DNA of 64,000 nt from Lentimicrobiaceae bacterium (lineage in GTDB: Bacteria > Bacteroidota > Bacteroidia > Bacteroidales > Lentimicrobiaceae). Positions 16,899 to 26,908 of the stretch are shown in pieces (within the stretch, counting starts at the first letter, position 1; each line of letters begins with the position of its first letter). The stretch is from positions 248,001-312,000 of the forward strand of contig JACJXH010000004.1 of NCBI GenBank assembly GCA_020636745.1, read 5' to 3'. The notes below the pieces were generated by a model. The model searched no databases, was not told where the DNA came from, and worked only from the letters and a program-made list of their open reading frames with translations. A program made the translations under genes and the position numbers.

Positions 16899-18704
16899 AT
16901 GCCAGGAAAAGCCCGTTTGTCACTCACTGCTTTGCTTATTCTTGCTGCAGCCATTGTTATCGTACGTGCAACAGAAATGCCCTACAGGGCATTATCATGG
17001 GATGTTTTTGGCTATTACCTTTACCTGCCGGCAAACTTCATTTATCACGACCCCGGACTGACCAAGGCAGAGTGGCTTGATGGCATCATGAAAACCTATG
17101 AACCTTCATCAACCTTGTATCAATTGGTGCCCGGCATGGATGGAAGCAGGGTCATAAAATACACTTCAGGTCTGGCGCTGGTTTATGCCCCTTTTTTCTT
17201 TGTTGCCCATTGGCTGGCACCATTACTGGGTTATCCGGCTGACGGCTTTTCGCTGCCATACCAGCTGATATTGAGCCTGGGAGGTATAATTTGGGCGATA
17301 CTGGGACTTTTCATTCTCAGAAAATTGCTTTTACGACTATTTGATGACAAAACCACCGCTATCACCCTGTTGCTTATTGCAGCGGGGACCAACTATTTTC
17401 AACTTACGGCCCTTGACGGCACATTGCTTTCACACAATTTCCTGTTTACGCTGTATGCCTTGCTGTTTCTCTACACCATAAGCTGGCACGAAAGGCCATC
17501 CTACATTAAGGCTTTCATGCTGGGGCTTACCTGTGGCTTAATTACTCTTATCCGCCCTTCCGAAATTATTTGTGTATTGATACCTTTATTTTGGAAAGCC
17601 GGTTCATGGCAACAATTTGTTTTCAGGTTCAAGATAATAAAAATCAACCTGTTCTATGTACTGGTTTATCTGGTTCCGGCAATATTGATTGGGTTTATTC
17701 AACTTTATTATTGGAAAAACGTTAGCGGGAGTTGGTTCTTTTATTCCTACAATAATCCAGGCGAAGGATTTCGGTTCTTCCCTCCGTATATTGTTGAATT
17801 CCTGTTTAGTTTTCGCAAAGGCTGGTTTATTTATACACCTCTTATACTTTTCGCTTTTGCAGGTTTTTATTATCTGTTTAAGCGCCACAAAGCCTGGTTT
17901 CCGGCCATCTTTATTTTTGTACTGCTCGATTTATGGATTGTTTCATCATGGAGTTGCTGGTGGTATGCCGGCGGAAGCTTTAGTGCACGGGCCATGCTTC
18001 CAGCCTACGTTTTGCTGGCTGTACCCCTTGCCTCTTTGGTTGAAGTAACAATGGAACGAAGCTGGAAATGGATTGCAGCTGCCATTGCAGTATTCACTGT
18101 TATACTTAACCTGTTTCAAACCTGGCAATTTGAAACAGGTATCATTGACAAAGAACGGATGACCCGGGATTACTATTGGGCAGTCTTTGGGAAAACTGCT
18201 ATTGACCACGAAAAGCTTGATCCGCTTTTATTGGTTGAGCGGAGCACTGAAACCAGAGAGGCTCCTGCTGATATTAGCCGGTACCACATGCGCCGAATCT
18301 TTTCAACGCCTTCACAATCAGCCAATGACACCGCAAAGGCCATGCAGCTGTGTGGCAACAATTCTTTTTTAAGCGGCCCTGACTTGGCTTACCACCTGAT
18401 TACTACCCAGGATCATGCATGGATTCACGCTCAGACAGAGTATTTTATTCCCGATACATTTGATGGAGACGCCCCCTTGCTGGTTGCCAGTTTCCATCAT
18501 CAAAAACAGGCATATAAGTACCGGGGCGAAGCCCTGAAGGTGGATACCGCCTCACGTGGCCAATGGAACTCCTTTGATTTTTGGTACCTGACGCCTGAGG
18601 TACGAACCCTGGAGGATAACCTTAAAGTATATATCTGGAACCGCACACCATCCACTATTTACATCAAAAATTTTTCGGTGGAAGTATGGGAAATTAAAAA
18701 ATAA
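16899..18704 (+). CDS. Multi-pass membrane protein, probable GT-C-type glycosyltransferase
   Basis: This 601-residue protein has about ten or more hydrophobic segments between residues 5 and 420 (for example LLILAAAIVIV, LILSLGGIIWAILGLFIL, WIAAAIAVFTVILNLFQTW), then a soluble C-terminal domain of roughly 170 residues. Acidic residues after the first helix (LSWDVFGYYLYLPANFIYHD) are placed as in GT-C enzymes that take sugars from polyprenyl phosphate on the outer face of the inner membrane. I do not recognise a named family. The upstream GT2 gene is in the same operon and could supply its donor. Acceptor unknown. Confidence 0.7.
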   Translation: MPGKARLSLTALLILAAAIVIVRATEMPYRALSWDVFGYYLYLPANFIYHDPGLTKAEWLDGIMKTYEPSSTLYQLVPGMDGSRVIKYTSGLALVYAPFFFVAHWLAPLLGYPADGFSLPYQLILSLGGIIWAILGLFILRKLLLRLFDDKTTAITLLLIAAGTNYFQLTALDGTLLSHNFLFTLYALLFLYTISWHERPSYIKAFMLGLTCGLITLIRPSEIICVLIPLFWKAGSWQQFVFRFKIIKINLFYVLVYLVPAILIGFIQLYYWKNVSGSWFFYSYNNPGEGFRFFPPYIVEFLFSFRKGWFIYTPLILFAFAGFYYLFKRHKAWFPAIFIFVLLDLWIVSSWSCWWYAGGSFSARAMLPAYVLLAVPLASLVEVTMERSWKWIAAAIAVFTVILNLFQTWQFETGIIDKERMTRDYYWAVFGKTAIDHEKLDPLLLVERSTETREAPADISRYHMRRIFSTPSQSANDTAKAMQLCGNNSFLSGPDLAYHLITTQDHAWIHAQTEYFIPDTFDGDAPLLVASFHHQKQAYKYRGEALKVDTASRGQWNSFDFWYLTPEVRTLEDNLKVYIWNRTPSTIYIKNFSVEVWEIKK

Positions 18705-18876
18705 GACCATGCCAATTTATATATGCCCAAATGACAGGTTTAGCATAAGCATGAGTAATTTCTCAAGCCACATTTAGTTCAGGACAGTCGGCTGTTTTGG
18801 CAGTTCACCCTGGAATGGATGTTTAAGAACCAATGGTGGAATGATTTGCATTATTTTATCATTCAGAGTTCCTCTT

Positions 18877-20310
18877 TTACTTCACAAACTTTATCTTATT
18901 CATGGCGTACACCACCATTTTCAGCAACAGCCAACCATGTTTAAAACGGGAAATATTGGTATCGCCATACTTTCGGGCACGATAACGGATAGGCACTTCC
19001 ACCAGCTTGAGGTTGAGTTTCGACGAGCCAAAGATCAGATCAAAGTCACCGAATGGGTCAAAATTACCAAAGTAAGCCCGGTTGGCCGCAAGTTTCCTGT
19101 AATTTTCGGCACTCAACACCTTGGTACCACAAAGCGTATCCTTAATCCTTTGACCCAGCAACCACGAAAACATCACCGAAAAAAACTTGTTCCCCATAAT
19201 ATTAAGGGCACGCATAGCTTCATCCTCCATGGGGTAAACCAGTCGGGTACCGTTGATGTATTCACCCTTTCCTGTGGCAATGGCATCGTAAAACTTGGGC
19301 AAATCTTCAGGTGGCACGGTAAGGTCGGCATCCAGTATCATCAGAATATCGCCCGAAGCATGATCATAGCCCTTGCGAACCGCATCGCCCTTCCCTTTCC
19401 CGTCCTGCACCAGATACTTTAAATCCCGTTTGTTCTTATACACTTCGCACACCCGTTTTATTTCTTCCAGGGTATCATCAGTGGAATTACCTTCCACAAA
19501 AATAATCTCGGTGTGTTTGCCCATTTCAGGAACCCGCAATACGGCATCCTCAATGTTGCCTTTTTCATTCCTTGCCGGGATAATTACGCTTACGCTGAAG
19601 TCCTTGTTGTTGTGTTCACGCACCTGCGGCAGCCGTGCAATAATAAAACCGGTAAGACAAAGATTGTTAAAAAGAGGAAGGTAGGCGATGTATTTATTAA
19701 AAAACCATGAAACCACCGGAATATTCAATGGAAGCAGGAACCTTCTTCCTGACTTAACAACGTCAAATCCTTCCAGATCAAGTAAATTTATCAAATCACC
19801 ACGGCCAAGCCAATTTAAACGGCGGTGCGGCATCTTTAATCCGGCTTTTTGAGCAAGCCACAGAAATGGCTCCCACAAAAAGCTATGATAGGAAATGATT
19901 ATTCGCGTTCCGGGATGCACCACTTTTTTCAGTTCACTAAAAGCAGTCTGAATATCTTCAAGATAACCAAGTGTATCGGAAATAATAATGTAATCAAACG
20001 TTTCACTGAGGTTCATTTGCTCAGCATCCATCACTTGAAAACTGAGGTGAGGATATTTTTCACGGGCAACACGAATCATGCCGGGTGCAAAATCAATACC
20101 CATACCGTATGACGGTTTAACAGCATTGAGCAAATATCCGGTGCCACACCCCAATTCCAGTACTTTTGAGCCTTCAGGTATGCTAAAGCTGAAAAAATTA
20201 ACCAGGTTTTTATAATAATATTTACTTCTGCGAATATAGCGTTCCCGCTTTTCAGCGATTCGCTCCATGGATTCAATCACCCTGGTTTTGTTTTCCGATA
20301 ACGGCCTCAT
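18877..20310 (-). CDS. Fused SAM methyltransferase / GT2 glycosyltransferase
   Basis: The 477-residue protein has a class I methyltransferase domain in residues about 30-225 (SAM motif VLELGCGTGYLL at 50-61, acid at MGIDFAPGM) and a family 2 glycosyltransferase in residues about 238-477 (VSVIIPARNEKGNIEDAV, metal-binding D327-A-D329, GTRLVYPME). The GT half resembles polyprenyl-phosphate hexose synthases. Both active-site motifs look intact. The gene starts 4 bases after the stop of the upstream 699-residue membrane protein, so the pair is translationally close and probably functional together in making a methylated lipid-linked sugar. The real substrates are unknown. Confidence 0.85.
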   Translation of the reverse strand: MRPLSENKTRVIESMERIAEKRERYIRRSKYYYKNLVNFFSFSIPEGSKVLELGCGTGYLLNAVKPSYGMGIDFAPGMIRVAREKYPHLSFQVMDAEQMNLSETFDYIIISDTLGYLEDIQTAFSELKKVVHPGTRIIISYHSFLWEPFLWLAQKAGLKMPHRRLNWLGRGDLINLLDLEGFDVVKSGRRFLLPLNIPVVSWFFNKYIAYLPLFNNLCLTGFIIARLPQVREHNNKDFSVSVIIPARNEKGNIEDAVLRVPEMGKHTEIIFVEGNSTDDTLEEIKRVCEVYKNKRDLKYLVQDGKGKGDAVRKGYDHASGDILMILDADLTVPPEDLPKFYDAIATGKGEYINGTRLVYPMEDEAMRALNIMGNKFFSVMFSWLLGQRIKDTLCGTKVLSAENYRKLAANRAYFGNFDPFGDFDLIFGSSKLNLKLVEVPIRYRARKYGDTNISRFKHGWLLLKMVVYAMNKIKFVK

Positions 20311-20314
20311 CCAA

Positions 20315-22414
20315 TCAATTTAAAGTTAAAGGACCACAATAAACTGCCATTCTGAAATCATCAAAATAAGCTGTTTCATGTCCATTATTATAAGAATACA
20401 CTTTAATTTCTTTTCCATCCATTTCCAGGGGAACTTCAAAATTCAGCCTTAACAGGCTCCAACCATCGGCCAGAGATTTTACAGGCTTACCTGAGGTTTC
20501 ATAAAATTGCGCTGAACTTTGCCCGGAAGCAATTATTCTGGCAATGTCACTGTTTCCTGAAACTTTTACACTTATATCGATCTTATCACCCACATGAAAA
20601 ACAGAGGGCTTTACAGCAAAGGCATAAGGATTGGTTTCGTCAGTTTTTATACTCCATTTTCCTGAAAAAGCCTTTTCAGAAGTTTTTTCCCCAATAACAG
20701 CCATTTCCTGACAAGGATTTGATTTAAGAAGGCTCTCCGGCACATCCTCCGCATTACAAAACAAAAGTTTATACCGGCCGGCTTCACCGTTAGCATTTAT
20801 CTCAACCGGAGCCCAGAGTTCATTATAGCCATCACTAAAAAATGGCCGGAACTCCCAACCCGGAATAGTCAGCTTTAAAAACTCCTTATTGAATACGGCG
20901 CTTCCAGCCATACCTGAATAGATAATTTTGCCCTGATATTTCATGAACAAAGAGTCTATCATCACAGGGCCATTTCCCCAATGTGAAATACCTCCTTCAA
21001 AACTACTCACCACATAACAATCAGGATACAGACGCTGCAAATCTGTTACATAGCGCCTGATACTGTATGCATTTCCAAAATAAAGTCCTACAATGGGCGA
21101 AGCTCCGGGATTGGCAAAAATTACAGCTGTGGAGTCAGCTGAACCCACAGCCATTTGATATGCATTTTCCCAAAGCTGGTTTCTTTGGGTTGTATAAATT
21201 GCTTTCTTTCGTGCAATTCCATAAGGAATTACAGCCACTACCAAAACCAAAGTAACAAAACCAGTTGCCAAAAATTTAAACGTTTTCTGATGCAAAAACG
21301 ACATGATTAAATACAAAATAATCACAACATTAACGGCAACAATACTTTCATAAGGAAGCAAATAAGACTCTTTAGGCTGCTTGGCAACGAGCAGATACCC
21401 AATGGCCTGAGCAATTATAACAGCGGCCAGCAACCTGGCTGCTCTGGCATCAGGACAACTCTTTTTTACAAGCCGTATTACCGGGAAGGTCAACAAAACC
21501 AGGATACTGACACCAAAGATGGCTGCCAGCACAGGACTTACTTTAAACAGATTGAATAACGCATCAGGATATCTGGACCAATCAATAACGCCTGTACTAC
21601 CTGCTCCATACTGACCAGTGTGAATAAAAAGCTTGTATATCCAGTATAACATATTGGGATACAACCTGACAATAGGCAAAGTAAAAACAACAAATGCGAT
21701 GCAACTGACCAGAATATACCATAACTTGCCTTTAAGGGTATTCAATAAGACAAAAGGAATAATCAAAAGAGGAGCGAATAATATTTTGGAAGCCATGCCA
21801 AATCCGCTGATAACCCCAAAAAGGATAATAAACTTTTTAGGATGCTTTTCGCCTTGCTGAAAATACCAAATTAATGACACTGAAGCTAAAGCAAAAGCAG
21901 CGATCATCTGCATCACTTCCTGCGTAACACGCGTAAATCCATTAAAAAGCACAAAGCCTGAAATAAACGGTGTAAGCTGCAAAATGAATGCGAACCCAAT
22001 ATTTTTTGTTCGTCGGTAAAGAAAAAAAGCCAACAAAAAAAGAGCAAATGAACCAATAACTGATGTTGCTACATTTAATATCCTTAAATAATGCTCAGGC
22101 TCAGCCATCACTGCATTGGTAAGATTTTCGCCACGTGGGTCAAACATCCAGGCCACCTTCAACACTATACCACCAGTAATCTGCATGGTAGTTCCGGGAT
22201 GATCGATATGTCCGATTTGCCTGAATTCTACAACATTCAATGCATTGAACAAGTAAGCATATTCAGGATCATATCCTCCGCCATACCATGTTTTGTCACG
22301 CGATTTGATAGTATCGAGCGAGGTTAAAAAGAGAATTAGCGGAATAACAAGCAGAGAAGCAAAAACAGTAAGATTCAGAAAATACTTTCCAGTTGTTCCG
22401 GATGATTTAAGCAT
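20315..22414 (-). CDS. Large GT-C-like membrane protein with C-terminal soluble domain
   Basis: The 699-residue product has about ten hydrophobic helices in residues 12-430 (ASLLVIPLILFLTSL, GSFALFLLAFFLYRR, FVTLVLVVAVIPYG) and a periplasm-facing C-terminal part of some 260 residues that looks beta-rich and may bind carbohydrate (SLADGWSLLRLNFEVPL, FDDFRMAVY). An acidic patch follows the first helix (YGGGYDPEYAYLFNAL, IDHPGTTMQI), as expected for a lipid-linked sugar transferase. It starts 23 bases after an exact -7 element. No named family is recognised; a glycosyltransferase role is inferred from topology and from the adjoining methyltransferase-GT2 gene. Confidence 0.7.
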   Translation of the reverse strand: MLKSSGTTGKYFLNLTVFASLLVIPLILFLTSLDTIKSRDKTWYGGGYDPEYAYLFNALNVVEFRQIGHIDHPGTTMQITGGIVLKVAWMFDPRGENLTNAVMAEPEHYLRILNVATSVIGSFALFLLAFFLYRRTKNIGFAFILQLTPFISGFVLFNGFTRVTQEVMQMIAAFALASVSLIWYFQQGEKHPKKFIILFGVISGFGMASKILFAPLLIIPFVLLNTLKGKLWYILVSCIAFVVFTLPIVRLYPNMLYWIYKLFIHTGQYGAGSTGVIDWSRYPDALFNLFKVSPVLAAIFGVSILVLLTFPVIRLVKKSCPDARAARLLAAVIIAQAIGYLLVAKQPKESYLLPYESIVAVNVVIILYLIMSFLHQKTFKFLATGFVTLVLVVAVIPYGIARKKAIYTTQRNQLWENAYQMAVGSADSTAVIFANPGASPIVGLYFGNAYSIRRYVTDLQRLYPDCYVVSSFEGGISHWGNGPVMIDSLFMKYQGKIIYSGMAGSAVFNKEFLKLTIPGWEFRPFFSDGYNELWAPVEINANGEAGRYKLLFCNAEDVPESLLKSNPCQEMAVIGEKTSEKAFSGKWSIKTDETNPYAFAVKPSVFHVGDKIDISVKVSGNSDIARIIASGQSSAQFYETSGKPVKSLADGWSLLRLNFEVPLEMDGKEIKVYSYNNGHETAYFDDFRMAVYCGPLTLN

Positions 22415-22437
22415 ACCCGTGTCACGTTTGAATGAGC

Positions 22438-22445
22438 CAAAGATA
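22438..22445 (-). promoter_or_regulatory. Bacteroidota -7 element (TATCTTTG) of the GT-C/methyltransferase-GT2 pair
   Basis: Minus-strand TATCTTTG lies 23 bases before the ATG at 22414. Confidence 0.55.
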
Positions 22446-22550
22446 CAAATAAGTCGGTCTTGACCGTAAAGGAAATTTTCTCCGGCATTGATAAAGTCTA
22501 TTGTCCACCTGAATTTTCAGAGCAATAGATGTATGTCAAACATGAAGAGG

Positions 22551-23543
22551 CTATGCAGTGAGTATATCTTCAATCTGTTTCAATTCATCAGCTGTAAAGG
22601 AAATATTTTTAAGTGCAGCCAAACTATCGTCAATTTGAGGAATACTGCTGGCGCCCACCAGGACCGAAGTAATCCTGTTATCTTTCAGCAACCAGGCCAA
22701 TGCCATCTGGGCAAGTTTCTGACCGCGGGTCAATGCAAGTTCATTGAGCTTTTTGATTTTCGATATTTTTTCAGGCGTAATCTGACTTGTTTGAAGAAAA
22801 CCATGTTCTTTAGCAGCGCGGGAATTTTCAGGAATTCCATTCAGGTAACGGTCGGTTAACAAACCCTGGGCAAGCGGAGAATAAGGAATACAGCCCATCC
22901 CTTCGTCTTCCAGTACGTCGAGCAAACCATCTTCCACCCAACGATCGAGCATGGAATACCGGGGTTGGTGAATCAGACACCGCACCCCCATACTTTTGAG
23001 AATTTCAACAGCCTGGCGTGTTTGCAATGCAGAATAATTTGAAAGCCCCACATAAAGTGCTTTCCCCTGTCTCACTATCTGTTCCAGTGCGCCCATGGTT
23101 TCATCGAGCGGAGTTTCGGGGTCGGGGCGGTGTGAGTAAAAAATATCTACATAATCCAGCCCCAGCCTTCTCAGGCTTTGATCGCAACTTGCAATAAGGT
23201 GTTTTCGCGAGCCCATTTCGCCATAGGGGCCCGGCCACATATTATATCCGGCCTTGGTTGATATAACAAGCTCATCGCGATACCGGCCCAAATCAGTATG
23301 CAACACCTGACGCAGCGTTTCTTCGGCTGAGCCCGGAGGAGGGCCATAATTATTGGCTAAATCAAAATGGGTAATTCCCTTGTCGAATGCATGAAGCAAC
23401 ATGCTGCGGCTTATCTGAAAAATGTCTACACCTCCGAAATTGTGCCACAATCCCAATGAAATTGCCGGCAATTTCAATCCGCTGTTTCCGCAACGATTGT
23501 ATTGCATTGTAGCATATCGGTTTTCTGCTGCTGAGCCTGTCAT
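22551..23543 (-). CDS. Aldo/keto reductase of the YghZ (glyceraldehyde-3-phosphate reductase) type
   Basis: The 330 residues contain the aldo-keto reductase features: Asp in HFDLANNYG, catalytic Tyr in the same motif, Lys in ELVISTKAGYNMWPGPYG, and His in VDIFYSHRPD. The loop NMWPGPYGEMGSRKHL is typical of YghZ/Gpr, which reduces L-glyceraldehyde 3-phosphate and other aldehydes with NADPH. The N-terminal extension MTGSAAENRY is short and may not be part of the fold. It lies downstream of the glycolipid gene run, 116 bases after the SDR stop, so it may be transcribed separately; a TAATTTTA sequence sits 20 bases upstream. Confidence 0.9.
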   Translation of the reverse strand: MTGSAAENRYATMQYNRCGNSGLKLPAISLGLWHNFGGVDIFQISRSMLLHAFDKGITHFDLANNYGPPPGSAEETLRQVLHTDLGRYRDELVISTKAGYNMWPGPYGEMGSRKHLIASCDQSLRRLGLDYVDIFYSHRPDPETPLDETMGALEQIVRQGKALYVGLSNYSALQTRQAVEILKSMGVRCLIHQPRYSMLDRWVEDGLLDVLEDEGMGCIPYSPLAQGLLTDRYLNGIPENSRAAKEHGFLQTSQITPEKISKIKKLNELALTRGQKLAQMALAWLLKDNRITSVLVGASSIPQIDDSLAALKNISFTADELKQIEDILTA

Positions 23544-23659
23544 AATTTAACTTTTAGGAATGATAAAATTACGAAATACAACAGGCAAGAATCAAGCAAA
23601 TTTCAGATTAATCAGATGGTAAAGAAGATATATCTGTGCGTTCAGCTATAAAAGCTGCA

Positions 23660-24637
23660 TTAATCAACTTTAATGACCGATTCCCCACGCGGAGCCAGAT
23701 AGAAATTCCAGTTGGTCTGAATGACATCCAATGATTCATCCAGCGCTTTAACCAAAGGCGTGGGTTGATAATTCAGGTCGCTCACCAACATTGAAGTATC
23801 TAATCTTGAGTTCTGTAAAATACCTTTTACATGCTCCGCTGTAAAGAGCGGCACTTTCTGCACTTTTGAAAAAAACCATCCGAGCATTGATGCCACAAAA
23901 GCCGGAACAAAAATAAAAACCCTCCTTTTCCCATAATGCTTCAATATTAAACGAATAAAATCGCGGAAAGGCAAAACCGTATCCCCGGCAATCTGGTAAA
24001 CTTTTCTACGGGATTTGTCAGATTGAACCGACGCAACAATGGCGCGGGCAAAATCCTTTACATAAACTGGATGTTGCGTTTCTTTTCCGTTTCCAATGAG
24101 CGGAACAAAAAACGGAAATCTGAACACATTTTTCAGCACGCGGTTCAGCCCGAGACTTTCGGGGCCCATAATCATGGCTGGTATAAAAACAGTGTAGTCA
24201 AGTTCAGATTCAACAAGCAATTCCTGTCCTTTTAATTTGGTAACTCCATAAGGGCCCTTTATCTCCTTCATCACCACCACACTGCTGATTTGCACAAATC
24301 GTTTAATTTGATGCAGGCGGGCAAAATCCATCATATGCTGAACGCCATGGGCGTTAACCCTCAGATTGGCGTCATAATCAGCGCTTCCGAGCAATGCTGC
24401 AACATTTACAACCGCCAAAATTTGCTTTCCTTTCACAAGCTTCTCTAACTGGCTGTTTTCAGTCACAGGTAATGAAATGTCGGTTTCGACATACATTACA
24501 TCAGGATGTTCAACTACCACAGAGGCATAGTGCTTAAAACGGCAGGCTATTACCCCAATACCCTGACGTAAAAATTCGCGAACCACATAAGAGCCCAAAT
24601 ATCCGTTGGCTCCGGTAACAACAACAAAATCAGTCAT
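23660..24637 (-). CDS. NAD(P)-dependent extended SDR (epimerase/dehydratase family)
   Basis: The 325-residue protein begins with the dinucleotide-binding motif TGANGYLGSYV (8-18), has the active Ser region ISSVVV, and a YxxxK pair in GPYGVTKLKG. The later region (PVYVKDFARAI, VYQIAGDTVLPFRDFIRLI) is typical of complex-I-subunit-like or sugar/steroid SDRs. The reaction cannot be assigned. Its start overlaps the upstream flippase-like gene by 8 bases, so the two are co-translated; together with FrhB-like, methyltransferase and GT2 genes it may modify a lipid-linked product. Confidence 0.85.
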   Translation of the reverse strand: MTDFVVVTGANGYLGSYVVREFLRQGIGVIACRFKHYASVVVEHPDVMYVETDISLPVTENSQLEKLVKGKQILAVVNVAALLGSADYDANLRVNAHGVQHMMDFARLHQIKRFVQISSVVVMKEIKGPYGVTKLKGQELLVESELDYTVFIPAMIMGPESLGLNRVLKNVFRFPFFVPLIGNGKETQHPVYVKDFARAIVASVQSDKSRRKVYQIAGDTVLPFRDFIRLILKHYGKRRVFIFVPAFVASMLGWFFSKVQKVPLFTAEHVKGILQNSRLDTSMLVSDLNYQPTPLVKALDESLDVIQTNWNFYLAPRGESVIKVD

Positions 24638-25574
24638 ATGAATACTTTTTAGTTTTCAGCAACAGAACCTGACCAGCAACCAGAGCTAACAGTCCGCCGC
24701 CAATCTGCGCCACAAGCAACATTAAAAATGAGAAAGTGAGAATGATATTTTGGGTGGCAATGGATTTAAAAACATAAAGAAAAACCAGTTCTCTGGTCCC
24801 CAGCCCCATGATGGTAACAGGCAGCATATTTAACAGCCCTGAAACGGCTACGGCGCCAGTAACCCAGATAAAACCAGCATCAACACCTGCCGATTTACTT
24901 AAAAAATAGCATGAAACAAAATAGCTGACATTGGAAGCAAAACTCAATAAAATAATAAGAAAGGTGGTATTTCTGTGGTATGCAATTCCACGGGCAGTGA
25001 GGTCATCCCATTTTCCGGGAAGCTTTTTGAGTAAAGCAAGCATCAATCCAATAGCTTTTGAAGAGGTAAGAATAAGCATTGAAATCAGGACTACAGCTGT
25101 TCCCCCAATAGTAATCAGCCAGCCATAAGCCGGAGAAACCTCCAGATAATAACCGGCAAGTACAGATAGTCCGGCCAATGCAACAAAAATGCCTATATCA
25201 ATTCCCCTTTCAGCCAGCACTCTGATTCCGGCATTAAAAACATTCTGCTTTCCGGTTTCATGGCCAGCTTTTATCACTTCCCCCATCCTGGCAGGTGTCA
25301 CAATACCAATGGCATAGCTTTCAAAAAAGCGGCCAAAGCTAAGCGCTTTGTATTTCCATTCCGGCCTTCCATTGTTCATTAAATGCCATCTGATAGCTTT
25401 AAACAACAACACCAGTATTTGAAAAATCACTCCAATCAGCAGGAAATTCAGATTGGCATTCAGGATAGATTTAGAAATTTCCTTTAAATCAACACGAAGC
25501 AATATAATCACGAAAAGTGCTATGCCTAAAAACCGGACAAACTGAAAAATCCACTTTTTTTTAAATTTGCTCAT
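24630..25574 (-). CDS. UPF0104 / LPG-synthase-TM family flippase-like membrane protein
   Basis: This 314-residue protein has about seven to eight hydrophobic helices and the family features of the lysylphosphatidylglycerol synthase transmembrane region: FGRFFESYAIGIVTPARMGEVIKA, RVLAERGIDIGIF and LLNMLPVTIMGLGTRELVFL. Members without the catalytic domain are thought to move lipids or lipid-linked sugars across the membrane. It lies 8 bases downstream of the FrhB-like gene and overlaps the SDR start. A second member of the same family is encoded at 52702-53811. Confidence 0.85.
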   Translation of the reverse strand: MSKFKKKWIFQFVRFLGIALFVIILLRVDLKEISKSILNANLNFLLIGVIFQILVLLFKAIRWHLMNNGRPEWKYKALSFGRFFESYAIGIVTPARMGEVIKAGHETGKQNVFNAGIRVLAERGIDIGIFVALAGLSVLAGYYLEVSPAYGWLITIGGTAVVLISMLILTSSKAIGLMLALLKKLPGKWDDLTARGIAYHRNTTFLIILLSFASNVSYFVSCYFLSKSAGVDAGFIWVTGAVAVSGLLNMLPVTIMGLGTRELVFLYVFKSIATQNIILTFSFLMLLVAQIGGGLLALVAGQVLLLKTKKYSYD

Positions 25575-25582
25575 GAGGGCGT

Positions 25583-26908
25583 TTACTGAAGATCCTGTCT
25601 TTTAATCTTATGCGTTGACTTTTTCCAGATTTTGCGGCTATGTTCAAACAATTTACCAATAAAGGAGGGTGAAAACTGCTCAACCAGCCAGCGTGCCGGC
25701 GCTGTACCGAGTGTCAGAAATAATGCATCAATCATTATCTCCATAAAATAGCGGGTAAATGTAAAATCGCTGAGCGTGTATCCATAATCAGGCACAGGCA
25801 AACCCAGCATCTTCCGGAATCTGATACGAATAAAAGTGCCGCGCTTTTTCAAATCGTATCCATGAGAGTGCATGGTAATTGCTTCATCTATACTAATCGG
25901 GGTCAAGGCTATAAGACCTTCCTTTTCCATCTGAAGCAGGATTTCCTTGCCTGTATCATTCCTTGAAATGACCATTGAAAAACCTTTTCCACGCTCTTCG
26001 TAAACAGGAGCCCAGGCATCACCACCAGAAATGTCGGTAAACTCGTTGCTGAGGTCGGTACACAAAAGGCTGTTTTTCAGAATATGAAACGGTATCAGAT
26101 AATTGGCATGAAACTTTGGCAGCTCAACAGCACGGCCATCAGTCATCTCTACCCGCATATTACCCGGCCATTCACCATAACGGAAATACAATTTGCTGAT
26201 ATTAGTGTAATCCTTAATCTTGTATGATTTCAGAAAACTCCTTACTGATGAAAAGTGGAGGGTATTTCCATAAAACGGGCCAAAAATATATTTGATATTC
26301 GCCACAGCGCTGTCGCCGGCAAATTGAAGTTTTCGAATGCTCTGAATTTGCCCGGGCAACCCGACATAAGCAAGCTTTCCTTTGAATGCAGCTATTTCAG
26401 GTAATATCTCATTTACCGAAGTGATGATATACTTGCTTTGAGCAGCTTCCAGAATTTCGTCAGGCGTAGTTGCTATAAAGGATTGTGCCAGCCAGGGCTT
26501 TTCTTTGGACATGCCGGTTACAACGGCACCATCTATCCAGCCCCGGTTCAGCATCCAGATGAGAATTGCTGAGATCATACCCCCGCTAGCCCCGGTTTTC
26601 CGAATAGTTTCATCAGTTGAATGCGCAATAAAAATCCCGTTGTAAGGTCCCGTGTAAGTATGAAAAGAGGGCGTTTCAGGATAAAATTGCTTCCTGTATT
26701 CAGGAAAGTTAAACACTTTACCGGCGCAGGCATTTAATAAGCGTGCTGACATCTCCTCGTCAGGCTCCTGTTTAACCACAGGCCTGAAATCACCTTCCCT
26801 GTCGATAAAGACAATTTTACCTTCTGATAATCCCACACAACTGCCGCAACGGTTGCACAGGTCAGACTTCATTATACTTTTTAGTATATCAATACTTCGT
26901 GCAGACAT
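25583..26908 (-). CDS. FrhB/FdhB-family flavoprotein (coenzyme F420 hydrogenase beta-subunit-like)
   Basis: The protein of about 441 residues shows an N-terminal LCNRCGSCVGL cysteine motif, a central TGASGGMISAIL and KLAYVGLPGQIQSIRKLQ (FrhB-type N- and C-terminal domains), and TDISGGDAWAPVYEERGKGFSMVISR. Compared with usual members the second cysteine cluster is degenerate: only single cysteines remain in NACAGK and LLCTDLSNE. Family members carry FAD and iron-sulfur centres and move electrons to diverse partners; Bacteroidota do not generally make F420. ATG at 26908 is chosen; TTG at 26926 is less likely and ATG at 26872 possible. The start overlaps the upstream methyltransferase by 20 bases. 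Confidence 0.8.
   Translation of the reverse strand: MSARSIDILKSIMKSDLCNRCGSCVGLSEGKIVFIDREGDFRPVVKQEPDEEMSARLLNACAGKVFNFPEYRKQFYPETPSFHTYTGPYNGIFIAHSTDETIRKTGASGGMISAILIWMLNRGWIDGAVVTGMSKEKPWLAQSFIATTPDEILEAAQSKYIITSVNEILPEIAAFKGKLAYVGLPGQIQSIRKLQFAGDSAVANIKYIFGPFYGNTLHFSSVRSFLKSYKIKDYTNISKLYFRYGEWPGNMRVEMTDGRAVELPKFHANYLIPFHILKNSLLCTDLSNEFTDISGGDAWAPVYEERGKGFSMVISRNDTGKEILLQMEKEGLIALTPISIDEAITMHSHGYDLKKRGTFIRIRFRKMLGLPVPDYGYTLSDFTFTRYFMEIMIDALFLTLGTAPARWLVEQFSPSFIGKLFEHSRKIWKKSTHKIKRQDLQ

Noticed and set aside
18841..19422. A 193-codon plus-strand ORF
   Set aside because: It lies antisense to the GT2 half of the methyltransferase-GT2 gene and shows no motif.
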